Shown one piece after another: positions 8,213-16,969 of a DNA stretch of 49,242 nt. Every line of letters starts with the position of its first letter. Positions within the stretch are counted from its first letter, which is position 1. The stretch covers positions 1 to 49,242 of the forward strand of contig QIKV01000108.1 of the NCBI GenBank assembly GCA_003233115.1, written 5' to 3'. The position numbers and the translations under genes are program-made. A model generated the notes under the pieces. It was not told the DNA's origin, searched no databases, and saw nothing but the letters and a program-made list of their open reading frames with translations. This DNA is from Oceanospirillales bacterium (GTDB lineage Bacteria; Pseudomonadota; Gammaproteobacteria; Xanthomonadales; SZUA-36).

Positions 8213-9517
8213 TTAACGGCCTTTGGCACGCAGGTGCTGCACCGTGAACAAGCTGGTGGGATTCAGTTTCGGATCCACCTGGCCCTTGAACTGGCCGGTG
8301 GTACAGTGTTGCGCTTGCAGATCGACCATGCTGAAGCAATCATCAATGGAGACACCGCTGCCGAAATTCTTTTCCAGATGATAGTCTGCATTTGCCTGGC
8401 AGATGGTCCAGGATTTCCACGGGTCACCTTTGCGGTCATATAAAACGGTACGTGGCAGCGTGAAGGTCTGGGCATCGACGTAATGAACACGTTTGCTGAT
8501 CGGGTGGTTGGGATCGACCGGCTCTGATTCCAGTACGAACACCTTGCGTAACTGCCAGGTGACTTTCGGGTAGCAATCACCCTTGCCTTCAAAGTCTATG
8601 AATTCGTAACCGTCTGGGTCATTGTATTCAGCGGTCAAATCCTGATCATTGTGGTAGTAGAAAGGCAGGATGATGTTTTTGGTTCCTTTGTAGGTCCATT
8701 TCATGTCTGAGATACGACCGTTGTAGCCTTCAAAGTCTTCTATCATCAGATCACTTCCAAGGAAGGCATCAGTAACCTGCCCGGAAGCCAGGCGCCGCAC
8801 TCGACGCTGAAAGCCTAGATACAACCACGCGTTATCACGCTTGAGATCATCTGCGTAACGGTGGATCAACAGTTGCGTATTTCTTACATCAAACGGCTCC
8901 AGCACCTGCACATAGATCGAACGAAACAGACCGGAAGGATTATTCTCAAACTCCGGTATCGGGGCCTGGTTGACCCGGTGTTTCCAGTTCAGAAAATGAA
9001 AATTGAACTTGATCTGGCGTTCGACTTTACCTGACTTCATGTTGCGATAGCGCCAGTAGAACGGATAAATGGCGGCACTGTCACCCCAGTTGTAACCATA
9101 CTGGTAGTTCCACGCGAGTTTTTCACCGGCGCGTGGATCATTGATATCCGGTTCTTCCGGGAAAGGCCGGCCAGCAACGTAGTTCTCGATTTCACCCACG
9201 GTTGCGCCCAGCGAGGCGTCACCTGCCTCGGTTGCAGCAATATAATTCGGGTGCAAGGCAAAATCAGTTGTTTCACCGACCGTTATTTCCACCCAGCCAT
9301 CCTTTATTTGTTGGAACAAAACCGGGTCCACAACCGACTGGAACTGGTCAGCGTTGGCCGCGTTGATTACGAGCCCGGGCGTCAGTCCGTCAAATGAAGG
9401 AACACCATCCTTGTAAGGAAAAAAGGATTTTTCCACCACCTTGGGGCCAGCCGCCATCGCCGTCGCCAGCGTCATCGCCAGCCCGGCAGCGATTATACTT
9501 TTAGTAAATAATTTCAT
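8213..9517 (-). CDS. DUF1329 exported protein
   Basis: A 434-residue protein with a cleavable signal peptide (MKLFTKSIIAAGLAMTLATA, ending AMA-AG) and the DUF1329 fold, which resembles LolA/LolB-type outer-membrane lipoprotein carriers. It is expected in the periplasm or at the outer membrane. A good GGAGG lies 8 nt before the ATG. DUF1329 genes nearly always sit next to DUF1302 and an MMPL transporter, as here, and the set is thought to move hydrophobic compounds or lipids across the envelope. It is the last gene of an operon that begins with the lipoprotein at 14979; the spacing to DUF1302 is 28 nt. Confidence 0.85.
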   Translation of the reverse strand: MKLFTKSIIAAGLAMTLATAMAAGPKVVEKSFFPYKDGVPSFDGLTPGLVINAANADQFQSVVDPVLFQQIKDGWVEITVGETTDFALHPNYIAATEAGDASLGATVGEIENYVAGRPFPEEPDINDPRAGEKLAWNYQYGYNWGDSAAIYPFYWRYRNMKSGKVERQIKFNFHFLNWKHRVNQAPIPEFENNPSGLFRSIYVQVLEPFDVRNTQLLIHRYADDLKRDNAWLYLGFQRRVRRLASGQVTDAFLGSDLMIEDFEGYNGRISDMKWTYKGTKNIILPFYYHNDQDLTAEYNDPDGYEFIDFEGKGDCYPKVTWQLRKVFVLESEPVDPNHPISKRVHYVDAQTFTLPRTVLYDRKGDPWKSWTICQANADYHLEKNFGSGVSIDDCFSMVDLQAQHCTTGQFKGQVDPKLNPTSLFTVQHLRAKGR

Positions 9518-9545
9518 GTTGTTACCTCCAGGTAATTGAAACAGA

Positions 9546-11483
9546 TCAGAACCGATAACGGATCGTCATCTGAAATTCGTCTTCTCGCTGTGCCATACCG
9601 ATCGGCCCGGACCGGAAACGGCCCAGTGGCTCAAACCCACCCATGCCAATGTCCCCAGGTGCTCCATTCTGATGTAAGGGTGTCGCGGTGAACGGCGGGA
9701 ACGGGTTACAAGCCCGGCAGTCACTAAATTTCTGCGCGCCCCTGCCCACTTTGACATTCAGCGCCACAGTCAGGCGCCAGGCATCGTTGATCAGCCAGTC
9801 CACGGACGGTGATACAACCAGCGCCTTGGCTCCGGTGTCATAGGCTGACAACAACTGCGGGCTGAGACGGTCATTCTTGTACCAACCTTTAATCAGCAGC
9901 GTGGCAATAAAGTTGTTTTTAGGATCCGGCATACCGACCAGCCCCAGCGGCGCTCTGGCGCGCTCATAGTCCAGCAGGTGCTGGCCAAAAACCTGTGCGG
10001 ATATCAGATAGGCCCGGGTCTTGTTCAGGAAGGGAATAAAGGTAGGTCGGTCCCAGCCAATGACCCAGCGAACCACCCTCGACTCAGAAAACAGGCGCGG
10101 TCGTAGGGTGTTGACAAACTCCTCACCAGATGTAAAGGCCGCTTCGAGGCGAAAAACAGACTTGATTGCGTCAACATACAAATCTGCCGATCCTCCAATC
10201 AGTGTAACTCTCGGGAAGGCAATATCAAACGCGATCAGGTAATCCCAGGGTTGGGATTCTACCTGGGGTGTAAACGGGTTATCAGCCGCGATTCCGCCGC
10301 GCAGAACCGGTAGCTGCTGGTAATACTGTAAGGCGTTTAGTGAGAAGCCTACACCTTTGTACACACCCTCGAGCTTGGCGCCGTACTCACCGTTTTTGAA
10401 CCAGCCACCCGGCAGGTTCGCCTGCCGAATACCGATCACGTGTTGCGGGAAGTCCGTCGCTACGCCGCCACCGGCGAAGTTGGCTACGGTGCAACCATTT
10501 TCCCAGCAATTATTCATTGCGCGAAAGAACGATCCGGCATCAAGAATGATGTTTGGTGTGCCGCCCTGCCCCAGGTTATCGGGCCGGAATTTCTCCCATT
10601 TCCACAGAAATTGCAGATTAATGTCATCGAAGATTTTGCTTTGTCCGCCACGCCATTCAGCAGTAAAGATGCCCATCGGGATACGAATATCCTCGAGTTC
10701 GTCGTAAATATTGTTACGGGAGAAATCAACCGGGTTGATCACGTCAAGTACGCGGAACAGATCCGTTCGTCCCCATACCACCTGTTGGCGGCCAAAGCGG
10801 AAACCCCACTCAGCACCACTTTTCAGCGGTAGCGTAGCGTCGATATATAGCTCACGGAGGAAGTCCAAACGGCGATTGAACTCGGGAAAACGCAGTTCAT
10901 TCAGGGTGTAATCAAGGTAGCCGTCGATACAACCACGCGCATCGTAATCGCAGGGCTGTGCTGGCACGCCAAGCGCCATACCGCCAGCGGTAGGGTGCAA
11001 CTGATTGCCCAATATCAGCAATCCACTATTGGGGTTTAATACACTGTCAAAGTCCCCTCCGGGGAGCACCAATCCAGAGCCAAACGGAACCTGCGCTGGC
11101 GGGATCAGTGGCTGTCCGGGGAATAATACGTTGGGGGGTAAGCCGACCTGCTCAAGAAAAATGGACCCACCGGCATTTTTGCCGTATTCACCATCATTCA
11201 GATCATAGACAGCATCGTAGGTGCCACGAAAAGTACCGCCGATGAAAACTGATGAAAAAGAACCCGTGCTGTCAAAGGCTTTTTCCATCTCAATCTGAAC
11301 CGTATTCCTGGCTTTTGACAGACCATTCCCGTCACGAACATAGGTGGCGTTTTCCACGAACCCGGCGAACTCGGCATCCCCCGCCAGCACAGTCGTTGAC
11401 AGCAGCAGTGATGCCAACATCGCCGAGGCCAGCATGGCCAAGTGGCGAGTTATAGTCCTCAAATCGTTACGTGCAATAGACAT
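9546..11483 (-). CDS. DUF1302 outer-membrane protein
   Basis: A 645-residue protein of the DUF1302 family, probably an outer-membrane beta-barrel. It has a signal peptide (hydrophobic core LAMLASAMLASLLLSTTVLAG) and ends in a strand with terminal Phe (FQMTIRYRF), the usual barrel-assembly signal. GAGGAGGAG precedes the ATG. It belongs to the same operon as DUF1329 (after it) and MMPL (before it, 61 nt). By context it may be the outer-membrane channel of an envelope transport system for hydrophobic aromatics or lipids. Direct proof of substrate for this family is lacking. Confidence 0.85.
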   Translation of the reverse strand: MSIARNDLRTITRHLAMLASAMLASLLLSTTVLAGDAEFAGFVENATYVRDGNGLSKARNTVQIEMEKAFDSTGSFSSVFIGGTFRGTYDAVYDLNDGEYGKNAGGSIFLEQVGLPPNVLFPGQPLIPPAQVPFGSGLVLPGGDFDSVLNPNSGLLILGNQLHPTAGGMALGVPAQPCDYDARGCIDGYLDYTLNELRFPEFNRRLDFLRELYIDATLPLKSGAEWGFRFGRQQVVWGRTDLFRVLDVINPVDFSRNNIYDELEDIRIPMGIFTAEWRGGQSKIFDDINLQFLWKWEKFRPDNLGQGGTPNIILDAGSFFRAMNNCWENGCTVANFAGGGVATDFPQHVIGIRQANLPGGWFKNGEYGAKLEGVYKGVGFSLNALQYYQQLPVLRGGIAADNPFTPQVESQPWDYLIAFDIAFPRVTLIGGSADLYVDAIKSVFRLEAAFTSGEEFVNTLRPRLFSESRVVRWVIGWDRPTFIPFLNKTRAYLISAQVFGQHLLDYERARAPLGLVGMPDPKNNFIATLLIKGWYKNDRLSPQLLSAYDTGAKALVVSPSVDWLINDAWRLTVALNVKVGRGAQKFSDCRACNPFPPFTATPLHQNGAPGDIGMGGFEPLGRFRSGPIGMAQREDEFQMTIRYRF

Positions 11484-11544
11484 TTTCTCCTCCTCAGGTT
11501 TTTGGAGTCGGTCGCTTCCCTTTAATAATCAAGTTATTTGCGAT

Positions 11545-13953
11545 TCAACACGACTCTTCGTTAATGCCGCTGTCTGGCGTCTCTGCGACGGACGCCTCAA
11601 AGGGCTCTTCACTCATTCCACTCATGATGAATTTAGGTTTGAAAATCATGATCCAGGCCGGCACCAGAAAAATGGCAGCCAGGGCGTTGAGTACCAGCAT
11701 GACGATGAGCAGCAGGGCTGCGTCTGCCTGAAACCGCAGCGTAGATATGAACACCCACATGATGACGCCAGCAATCAGGGTCAGGGCGGTAAAGGCAATG
11801 GCTGCACCGGTGGTGCAAATGGCACGCTCGATGGCCTGCTCAATGCTGCCGCTACGGCCTATCAAGGCCCGGATGCGGTCCATAATGTAGATGGAGTAAT
11901 CGATGCCAACGCCGATTCCCACTGCAATGATCGGCACGGTGTTGACATTGATTCCAATCCCGGCGAGGCCCATGTAGGCGTACGTCAAGGTGGTAGCAAA
12001 AGACATTGCCAACAGCATCAGCCAGCCGGCGTGGAATGACATATAGAACACCGTTACGAATAACAGGATTAACAGCAGCACCAGCGGAATCACGACAATA
12101 TTGGTATTGAAAGCTGCTTCGTTCATCGCTGCGGTCACGCCAATACCACCACCGGCAAGGCGAATGCTGAAGCCATCAATCTGGGCCATAGCAGATTGCG
12201 CCCATGCTTTCACCATGTGGATGGCGCGCTGGATGGTTTCACCTTTGTGATCCTTGTAATAAAACACCATGTTGGCGTTCTTCTCGTCGGTATCGATAAA
12301 TTCCAGCAGCGCACCCGGTATTGGGCTGGACATCATGTACATGAACATCAAGCCACCGGATTCAGCCTTGGTTACTGGGAATGCCAGCCAACGCGGATCG
12401 TAGCTGTGGATAATACGGTTGACCGTCATAATCAGGTTGGGAAGGCCTTTTGCGCCACCCAGTTCTGGATCCAGTAACATGTAATTCTGAAAATCAGCCA
12501 ACGCCCGGATCACAGTGGGATCCTTCAGCCCACCTTTCTTCTCGGTAGAGGCGATAATGAACAACTCTTCTGATCCGGGAAACGCCTTGTTAATGGCCTT
12601 GGCAGATACGTTGTAATCATGCTCCGGATAAAGCAGTGGTGAACCCGGCTCGGCTTCACCGATCTGTACTTTTGAACTCAGGAACATACCCGTCACAAAC
12701 AGCACAGCAACGGTCGCCAAGGTCGCAATCGCGCCGCGGCGGGTACAGGCGATCCTGGCTGAAAACGGCATAATTTTGCGCATGAAATTGTGCCGTATCT
12801 TTAGGTTTTTCGGCGTAGGCAGCACTTCAAGTGCCAGCGGCACGGAAATCAGCACCGTAATGAGTACGCTGCCGGCCCATAGCGACGCGTAAACCGCCAG
12901 CTTGTCATTGATCGGTACCGAGCCCAACGAAATCAGCAGCAATCCGATTGCATCTGAAATAACACCGAGGGATCCCGGTCTGAACAGACTCTCGAACGTC
13001 ACCCGCGCCGCCGTCTGCTTGTCTTGCAGGCGGCCCAGTTCCTGGTAATAGCGTTCTACCAGTTGGATGCCATGAGACATGGCGCGCGCCGAGATCAGGA
13101 ACGGCACCACCATCATCAGTGGGTCCAGGTTGTAGCCCAGTAGTGCCAGGATGCCCAGTCCCCAGATGCTGGTGACCACTATGCCCATCATCGGCAGCAG
13201 AACACCGTAGAACTTACGAAAATAGATGATTAACAAAACCAGCATAATCAACAGCGTCAACAAGAAGATCTGCGCGATCTCACTGACATAAGAGGTAACC
13301 CATCCGACCAGTACCGGCTGCCCTGTGGCATATATTCTGGTACCTGCAACGGCTTCCGTCTTGCGTATTTCCTGTAACTGATTGAAGACCGCCTCGTAGT
13401 TCAGCTCACCCTCAATAAGGGTGCCGCGAATAAGGGCTGCCTTAAGGTCGGGCGACACCATGAGGCCATAAACACGGGGGTTGGAAACGACATCCTCTGC
13501 CATTTTTGCCAGTTCTTTGGCGCTGTACTTCTTTTTGAGCGGGTCAAAATGTGGAGCTGACTTTATGGTGCCGTATTCATTCAGCCAAACTCTGCGGGTA
13601 TTGCGGTGTGTGAGGCTACTGACCAGGTTGTGGTTGACCCCCGGAAGTAAATCGACCGCCTGGGTGATGCGATGTATGCGCTGCAGTGTCTCATTGGTGA
13701 AAATTGTTCCCTTTTCAACTTCAACCGCGATGATCACAGTGTTGGCGCCGCCAAAAGTATCGCGTATTTCGTTATGGAGTTGGATATATGGGTGTTGTTG
13801 CGGCAGCAGGTCGGCGAAATCAGAAGCAATACGAACAGCGGGAATCTGGCTGGCAAAAAATACCGTGACAAGGAATACCAGCGACAAGATCGTTTTTGAC
13901 CAGGCAAAAATCCATTGGTCTATTTTCATCAGATCTTTGACAAAATTGCCCAT
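11545..13953 (-). CDS. MMPL/RND-family transporter
   Basis: An 802-residue inner-membrane protein with the RND/MMPL plan: a first helix near residues 18-36, a large periplasmic loop, six helices, a second loop and six more helices. The helix motif GIGVGIDYSIYIMDRIR near residue 690 is the conserved proton-relay segment of the family. No membrane-fusion partner is encoded nearby; instead DUF1302, DUF1329 and a YCF48-like lipoprotein form the operon, a recurrent association. Export of toxic phenolics or movement of hydrophobic substrates or lipids are both possible; the sigma-54 promoter and the DmpR-like gene favour a link with aromatic metabolism. Confidence 0.88.
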   Translation of the reverse strand: MGNFVKDLMKIDQWIFAWSKTILSLVFLVTVFFASQIPAVRIASDFADLLPQQHPYIQLHNEIRDTFGGANTVIIAVEVEKGTIFTNETLQRIHRITQAVDLLPGVNHNLVSSLTHRNTRRVWLNEYGTIKSAPHFDPLKKKYSAKELAKMAEDVVSNPRVYGLMVSPDLKAALIRGTLIEGELNYEAVFNQLQEIRKTEAVAGTRIYATGQPVLVGWVTSYVSEIAQIFLLTLLIMLVLLIIYFRKFYGVLLPMMGIVVTSIWGLGILALLGYNLDPLMMVVPFLISARAMSHGIQLVERYYQELGRLQDKQTAARVTFESLFRPGSLGVISDAIGLLLISLGSVPINDKLAVYASLWAGSVLITVLISVPLALEVLPTPKNLKIRHNFMRKIMPFSARIACTRRGAIATLATVAVLFVTGMFLSSKVQIGEAEPGSPLLYPEHDYNVSAKAINKAFPGSEELFIIASTEKKGGLKDPTVIRALADFQNYMLLDPELGGAKGLPNLIMTVNRIIHSYDPRWLAFPVTKAESGGLMFMYMMSSPIPGALLEFIDTDEKNANMVFYYKDHKGETIQRAIHMVKAWAQSAMAQIDGFSIRLAGGGIGVTAAMNEAAFNTNIVVIPLVLLLILLFVTVFYMSFHAGWLMLLAMSFATTLTYAYMGLAGIGINVNTVPIIAVGIGVGIDYSIYIMDRIRALIGRSGSIEQAIERAICTTGAAIAFTALTLIAGVIMWVFISTLRFQADAALLLIVMLVLNALAAIFLVPAWIMIFKPKFIMSGMSEEPFEASVAETPDSGINEESC

Positions 13954-13968
13954 TGTGCAGCTCCCGGT

Positions 13969-14979
13969 TCAGCTCTTACCAGCCACGCCGGGCTCAACGA
14001 CTTTCAGCACACCGGCACCACCACCAAGCAACAAGGCGCCGCCCGGCAGTCCCCGTAAAACCCTGAGGAATGATCGACTACCGGTAGCATTTGGACTCAC
14101 CACCCAGCGACCGGTATTACTGCCTGCGCCCGGTTGCTGGTATTCCAACAGGGTGCCGAAATCACCGGCCGCGAATATCTGTCCGCCAGACTGCACCAAT
14201 GCGTACAGTGGTGCGGTGGATTCTGATTGCTGCCGGTCCCAGCTCTGTCCCCCGTTAACGGTGTAAAAAACTGTTCCGTTCAGGCCCGCCAGCCAGCCAT
14301 GCTCCATGTCCAGAAACAGCGCAGCCATGGGATAGAACTCAGCCGGGGCCGGTGTACTTCTTTGCCATGATTTTCCACCATCCCGGGTCCGCGCCAGGGT
14401 ACCGAACTCACCGCTGACCAGACCATCTGATGGGTTAAAAAACTGGATATGAGTGAGGATCAGGTCCTCGTCGAAGGATTGCGATTCCCAGGTCACGCCC
14501 TGGTCAGTACTGCTCAGGATGGTGCTATAGCTTCCAACCACCCATAAGCGCCCTGTGGGGTCGCAAGTCAGCGCTTGTGGCACCTCGGGTGTGGATAGGT
14601 TGCGCTCTATCCAGTGGCTGCCGTTGTCCTGTGACACCCACACCTGCCCCTCAACCGCCAATGCAACAAAATCGCCATCCGGGCAGCGAGTGATATCAAT
14701 CAGCGTCGGCTGTGGTGCCAGTTTTTGCCGCTGCCAGCTTTGGCCGTTGTCATCTGAAACGACGATGACACCAAAATTGCCGACAGTAACCAGAACTTCA
14801 TCGTTGGCGGTCGCTGCCTGGAACAGATCTGTTCTTTGTAATGCCTTGTGCTGTTGTTCGACAACATGGTCGAGTACCAGGCGTGATTCACAGGCCGTGA
14901 GCGTCAAAGCTGCCAGCACGATGCCGAGCAAGCGGATGTCACTCCACCCACTGCCGATTCTGGAACTCAGGTATGTCAT
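13969..14979 (-). CDS. YCF48/BNR-repeat lipoprotein
   Basis: A 336-residue lipoprotein built of beta-propeller repeats. The signal peptide ends in LTLTAC, giving a lipobox with Cys about 30 residues in. Repeats of the type SxDxGxxW recur (DDNGQSWQ, QDNGSHWI, STDQGVTWE, TRDGGKSWQ, VNGGQSWD), as in photosystem II assembly factor YCF48 and BNR proteins. The start at 14979 is preferred over 15063 because GGAAG directly precedes it and the signal peptide then begins properly. It is the first gene of the MMPL/DUF1302/DUF1329 operon and probably scaffolds the complex at the membrane. Confidence 0.82.
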   Translation of the reverse strand: MTYLSSRIGSGWSDIRLLGIVLAALTLTACESRLVLDHVVEQQHKALQRTDLFQAATANDEVLVTVGNFGVIVVSDDNGQSWQRQKLAPQPTLIDITRCPDGDFVALAVEGQVWVSQDNGSHWIERNLSTPEVPQALTCDPTGRLWVVGSYSTILSSTDQGVTWESQSFDEDLILTHIQFFNPSDGLVSGEFGTLARTRDGGKSWQRSTPAPAEFYPMAALFLDMEHGWLAGLNGTVFYTVNGGQSWDRQQSESTAPLYALVQSGGQIFAAGDFGTLLEYQQPGAGSNTGRWVVSPNATGSRSFLRVLRGLPGGALLLGGGAGVLKVVEPGVAGKS

Positions 14980-15078
14980 CTTCCAGGTCTCTCCCAGGTA
15001 TTCCCACCAACACACAACCAGGCATGCCTCTTTCATTATTTTCAGGCGCGTCTGGTAGCCCACTCAGTCATGCTGCTT

Positions 15079-15112
15079 CACAGGTACTTAGAATGCACAG
15101 GTACTTAGAATG
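15079..15112. repeat. 17-bp tandem direct repeat in operon leader
   Basis: CACAGGTACTTAGAATG occurs twice head to tail (15079-15095 and 15096-15112). The right copy touches the -12 element of the sigma-54 promoter at 15111-15126, so the repeat covers the transcription start and early leader of the envelope operon. It may be a regulator site or a recent slippage duplication. Confidence 0.8.
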
Positions 15113-15126
15113 CAAAAAACACGCCA
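15111..15126 (-). promoter_or_regulatory. Sigma-54 promoter of the envelope operon
   Basis: The minus strand reads TGGCGTGTTTTTTGCA, with GG and GC exactly 10 nt apart and 10 of 12 defined positions matching the -24/-12 consensus TGGCACG-N4-TTGCA. Transcription would start near 15100, about 120 nt before the lipoprotein ATG at 14979. A TGATCA-containing element at 15234-15250, about 140 nt upstream, could be an activator site. Confidence 0.65.
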
Positions 15127-15275
15127 TAACCGGAAAAGATGTAGTACTGGTTGATTTAAAGGATATTTATGCGGGAAAAAGTAAAAAGCGGGGGATTTTA
15201 AATATACTCATATCGTCATCTTGCCGACAGCGCATGATCATTTAGTGATGCAAATTTCAGAGCCGGGGTGGGAAA

Positions 15276-15881
15276 TCAGCTTGCCCCGAACACACTGTTT
15301 ACATTGCCGGCTTCCTCGGGTTTGGAGCCCCAGCGCCGATACAGATTGTGTTCAATGGCCAATTGATCCAGCACTTTGCCGATACTTTGATTAATAATAT
15401 CCTGAATAAGCTGTGGTCCATGATAGAAAGATGGCATGGGCGGCAGTATCGTCGCCCCGAGGTCAGCACAGCGCACCATCATTTCCAGATGCCCCTTGTG
15501 CAGCGGTGTTTCGCGCACCATCATCACTAGCGTACGCTTCTCCTTCAGTGTCACATCGGCTGCCCGGGTGATCAGATTATCGGCATAGGAGTAGGCGATC
15601 CCGGAAAGGCTTTTTATGGTACAGGGCACGACCACCATACCGCGTGTTAGAAATGAACCGCTGGCCACGGCCGCACCAACATCTTTATTCCGGTAAACCA
15701 CATCAGCCAGTGAGTGCACTTGCTTAACAGAGTAGTTGGTTTCTATGGCCAGATTACGCCCTGCCGATTCGCTCAAAATCAAGTGGGTCTCAATATCAGT
15801 GCCACGTAAAGCTTTGAGGAGTTCTACGCCGTAAATGACGCCTGAAGCGCCGGTAATGCCAACTACAAGTGGTAAATTCAT
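15276..15881 (-). CDS. ubiX: UbiX-type flavin prenyltransferase
   Basis: A 201-residue flavoprotein that makes prenylated FMN, the cofactor of UbiD decarboxylases/carboxylases. The FMN-binding start GITGASGVIYG (residues 8-18) and the segment SGSFLTRGMVVVPCTIKSLSGIA are typical of UbiX/Pad1. Length is normal. It is the last gene of the pps/ppc operon and overlaps the LpdD-like gene by ATGA. Its job here is presumably to charge the UbiD enzyme encoded at 18288. In Lactobacillus the equivalent gene is lpdB, again next to lpdC and lpdD. Confidence 0.92.
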   Translation of the reverse strand: MNLPLVVGITGASGVIYGVELLKALRGTDIETHLILSESAGRNLAIETNYSVKQVHSLADVVYRNKDVGAAVASGSFLTRGMVVVPCTIKSLSGIAYSYADNLITRAADVTLKEKRTLVMMVRETPLHKGHLEMMVRCADLGATILPPMPSFYHGPQLIQDIINQSIGKVLDQLAIEHNLYRRWGSKPEEAGNVNSVFGAS

Positions 15882-16285
15882 GCTATGCGCTCTTGTTTTT
15901 TCAACTTGACCGTCAGTTGACGGATAATATCATCAAGACCGGTTCTGACAGCCCCGATACCCGCTTGGCTGAGGCCATCCCAGTGAATTCCGGCAGTGAC
16001 AACGACATGCGTGTCCAGCACTGCAGATAAATGTTCGGCTACCAATTTAACAACTTCATCCTCTTTGTGCCCCAGGTAAGTCAGCACCGAGCACGTGGCA
16101 CTTCTTCGATTTTCATCGGCCAGGCTCGGCCGTGGCTGGGCCGCGGCAACTGCACCGATATGGGGCCGGTCACCGCCCCAGATATAAACCAGAATATCAC
16201 CTCCGATAGACACAGCCCTGGCTTCCAGAACCAGACCCGTGTCTTCGCTGCGGACGTATATCCCGCTAATCGAGTCGGGTGTCAT
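15878..16285 (-). CDS. lpdD: LpdD-like prenylated-flavin chaperone/small subunit
   Basis: A 135-residue protein resembling LpdD, the small partner of UbiD-type gallate decarboxylase (LpdB/LpdC/LpdD) that is annotated as a prenylated-FMN chaperone. Visible features are a GGDRPHIGAVAAAQPRPSL segment and a conserved-looking VTAGIHWDGL near the C-terminus. No membrane segment or signal. The gene overlaps ppsC by 20 nt upstream and ubiX by 4 nt downstream, so coupling is tight. In the Thauera phenylphosphate carboxylase other small subunits are used, so this protein marks a variant carboxylase. The family assignment rests on recall of the motifs and context. Confidence 0.7.
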   Translation of the reverse strand: MTPDSISGIYVRSEDTGLVLEARAVSIGGDILVYIWGGDRPHIGAVAAAQPRPSLADENRRSATCSVLTYLGHKEDEVVKLVAEHLSAVLDTHVVVTAGIHWDGLSQAGIGAVRTGLDDIIRQLTVKLKKQERIA

Positions 16286-16949
16286 TGGTGTTCACGACGG
16301 GTTTTCCTTGAAAATTCTTTTCCAAAACGGTAAAACCTTCCTGCTCAAATATCCTGACCATATTTTCCAGTTTGTCGCTCGCAAAACGCACCACGATCCG
16401 TTTCTGTTTTTCACCCTTTATTTGCAAAGGATAGATGGAATGGAGTTTTGCGCCACCCCGATCAACGAGCGTTGTAATCCTGTGTATATTTTCAGGATTA
16501 TCGCTGGCAGCCAGCAAAGTGACCCCACTGCAATTATCCCAGGCGCCGATGAGTTGAGCCGCCATGCTGAAAATTTCTGTCGCCGTGATAATTCCGACAA
16601 CCTGGCCATTGTCCAGCACCGGAAATTGGCTTTTACCATCCTCCTGACCTATACGCATACAGTGTTCCATGGTGTCTGCCGCCTCAATCGTGGCTGGATT
16701 ACGCACCATAATATCCTTGACTTTGAGTTTATTGGTAAAGTAGCTAAATTCATAATTATCCTGCGTGCGAGCCACATTCTCCGCCGCACGCAGGCAGTGA
16801 GCACGGGTCAACAATCCACGCAGGGCACCATCCTCAACCACGGGTATGGCGCGTACGCTTTGCGCTGAAAATATTCGATAGGCCTCAGCCAGCAGCATGT
16901 CACCCTCTATTGTTGTTGGGCCTGGTCTCATCCAGTTATGTACTATCAT
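16266..16949 (-). CDS. ppsC: CBS-domain protein, phenylphosphate synthase subunit 3-like
   Basis: A 227-residue (about 25 kDa) soluble protein with two CBS domains: VHNWMRPGPTTIEGD to LLTRAHC (about residues 3-50) and VKDIMVRNPATIEAADT to VVGIITATEIF (about 76-130). A C-terminal ACT-like part follows. Size and domains fit protein 3 (24 kDa, CBS) of Thauera phenylphosphate synthase, which stimulates the activity of proteins 1 and 2, probably by sensing nucleotides. It lies in one operon with ppsA and ppsB but is separated from them by the UbiD and Tm-1-like genes. Confidence 0.8.
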   Translation of the reverse strand: MIVHNWMRPGPTTIEGDMLLAEAYRIFSAQSVRAIPVVEDGALRGLLTRAHCLRAAENVARTQDNYEFSYFTNKLKVKDIMVRNPATIEAADTMEHCMRIGQEDGKSQFPVLDNGQVVGIITATEIFSMAAQLIGAWDNCSGVTLLAASDNPENIHRITTLVDRGGAKLHSIYPLQIKGEKQKRIVVRFASDKLENMVRIFEQEGFTVLEKNFQGKPVVNTNDTRLD

Positions 16950-16969
16950 CTATGTTACCTCACTAAAAA

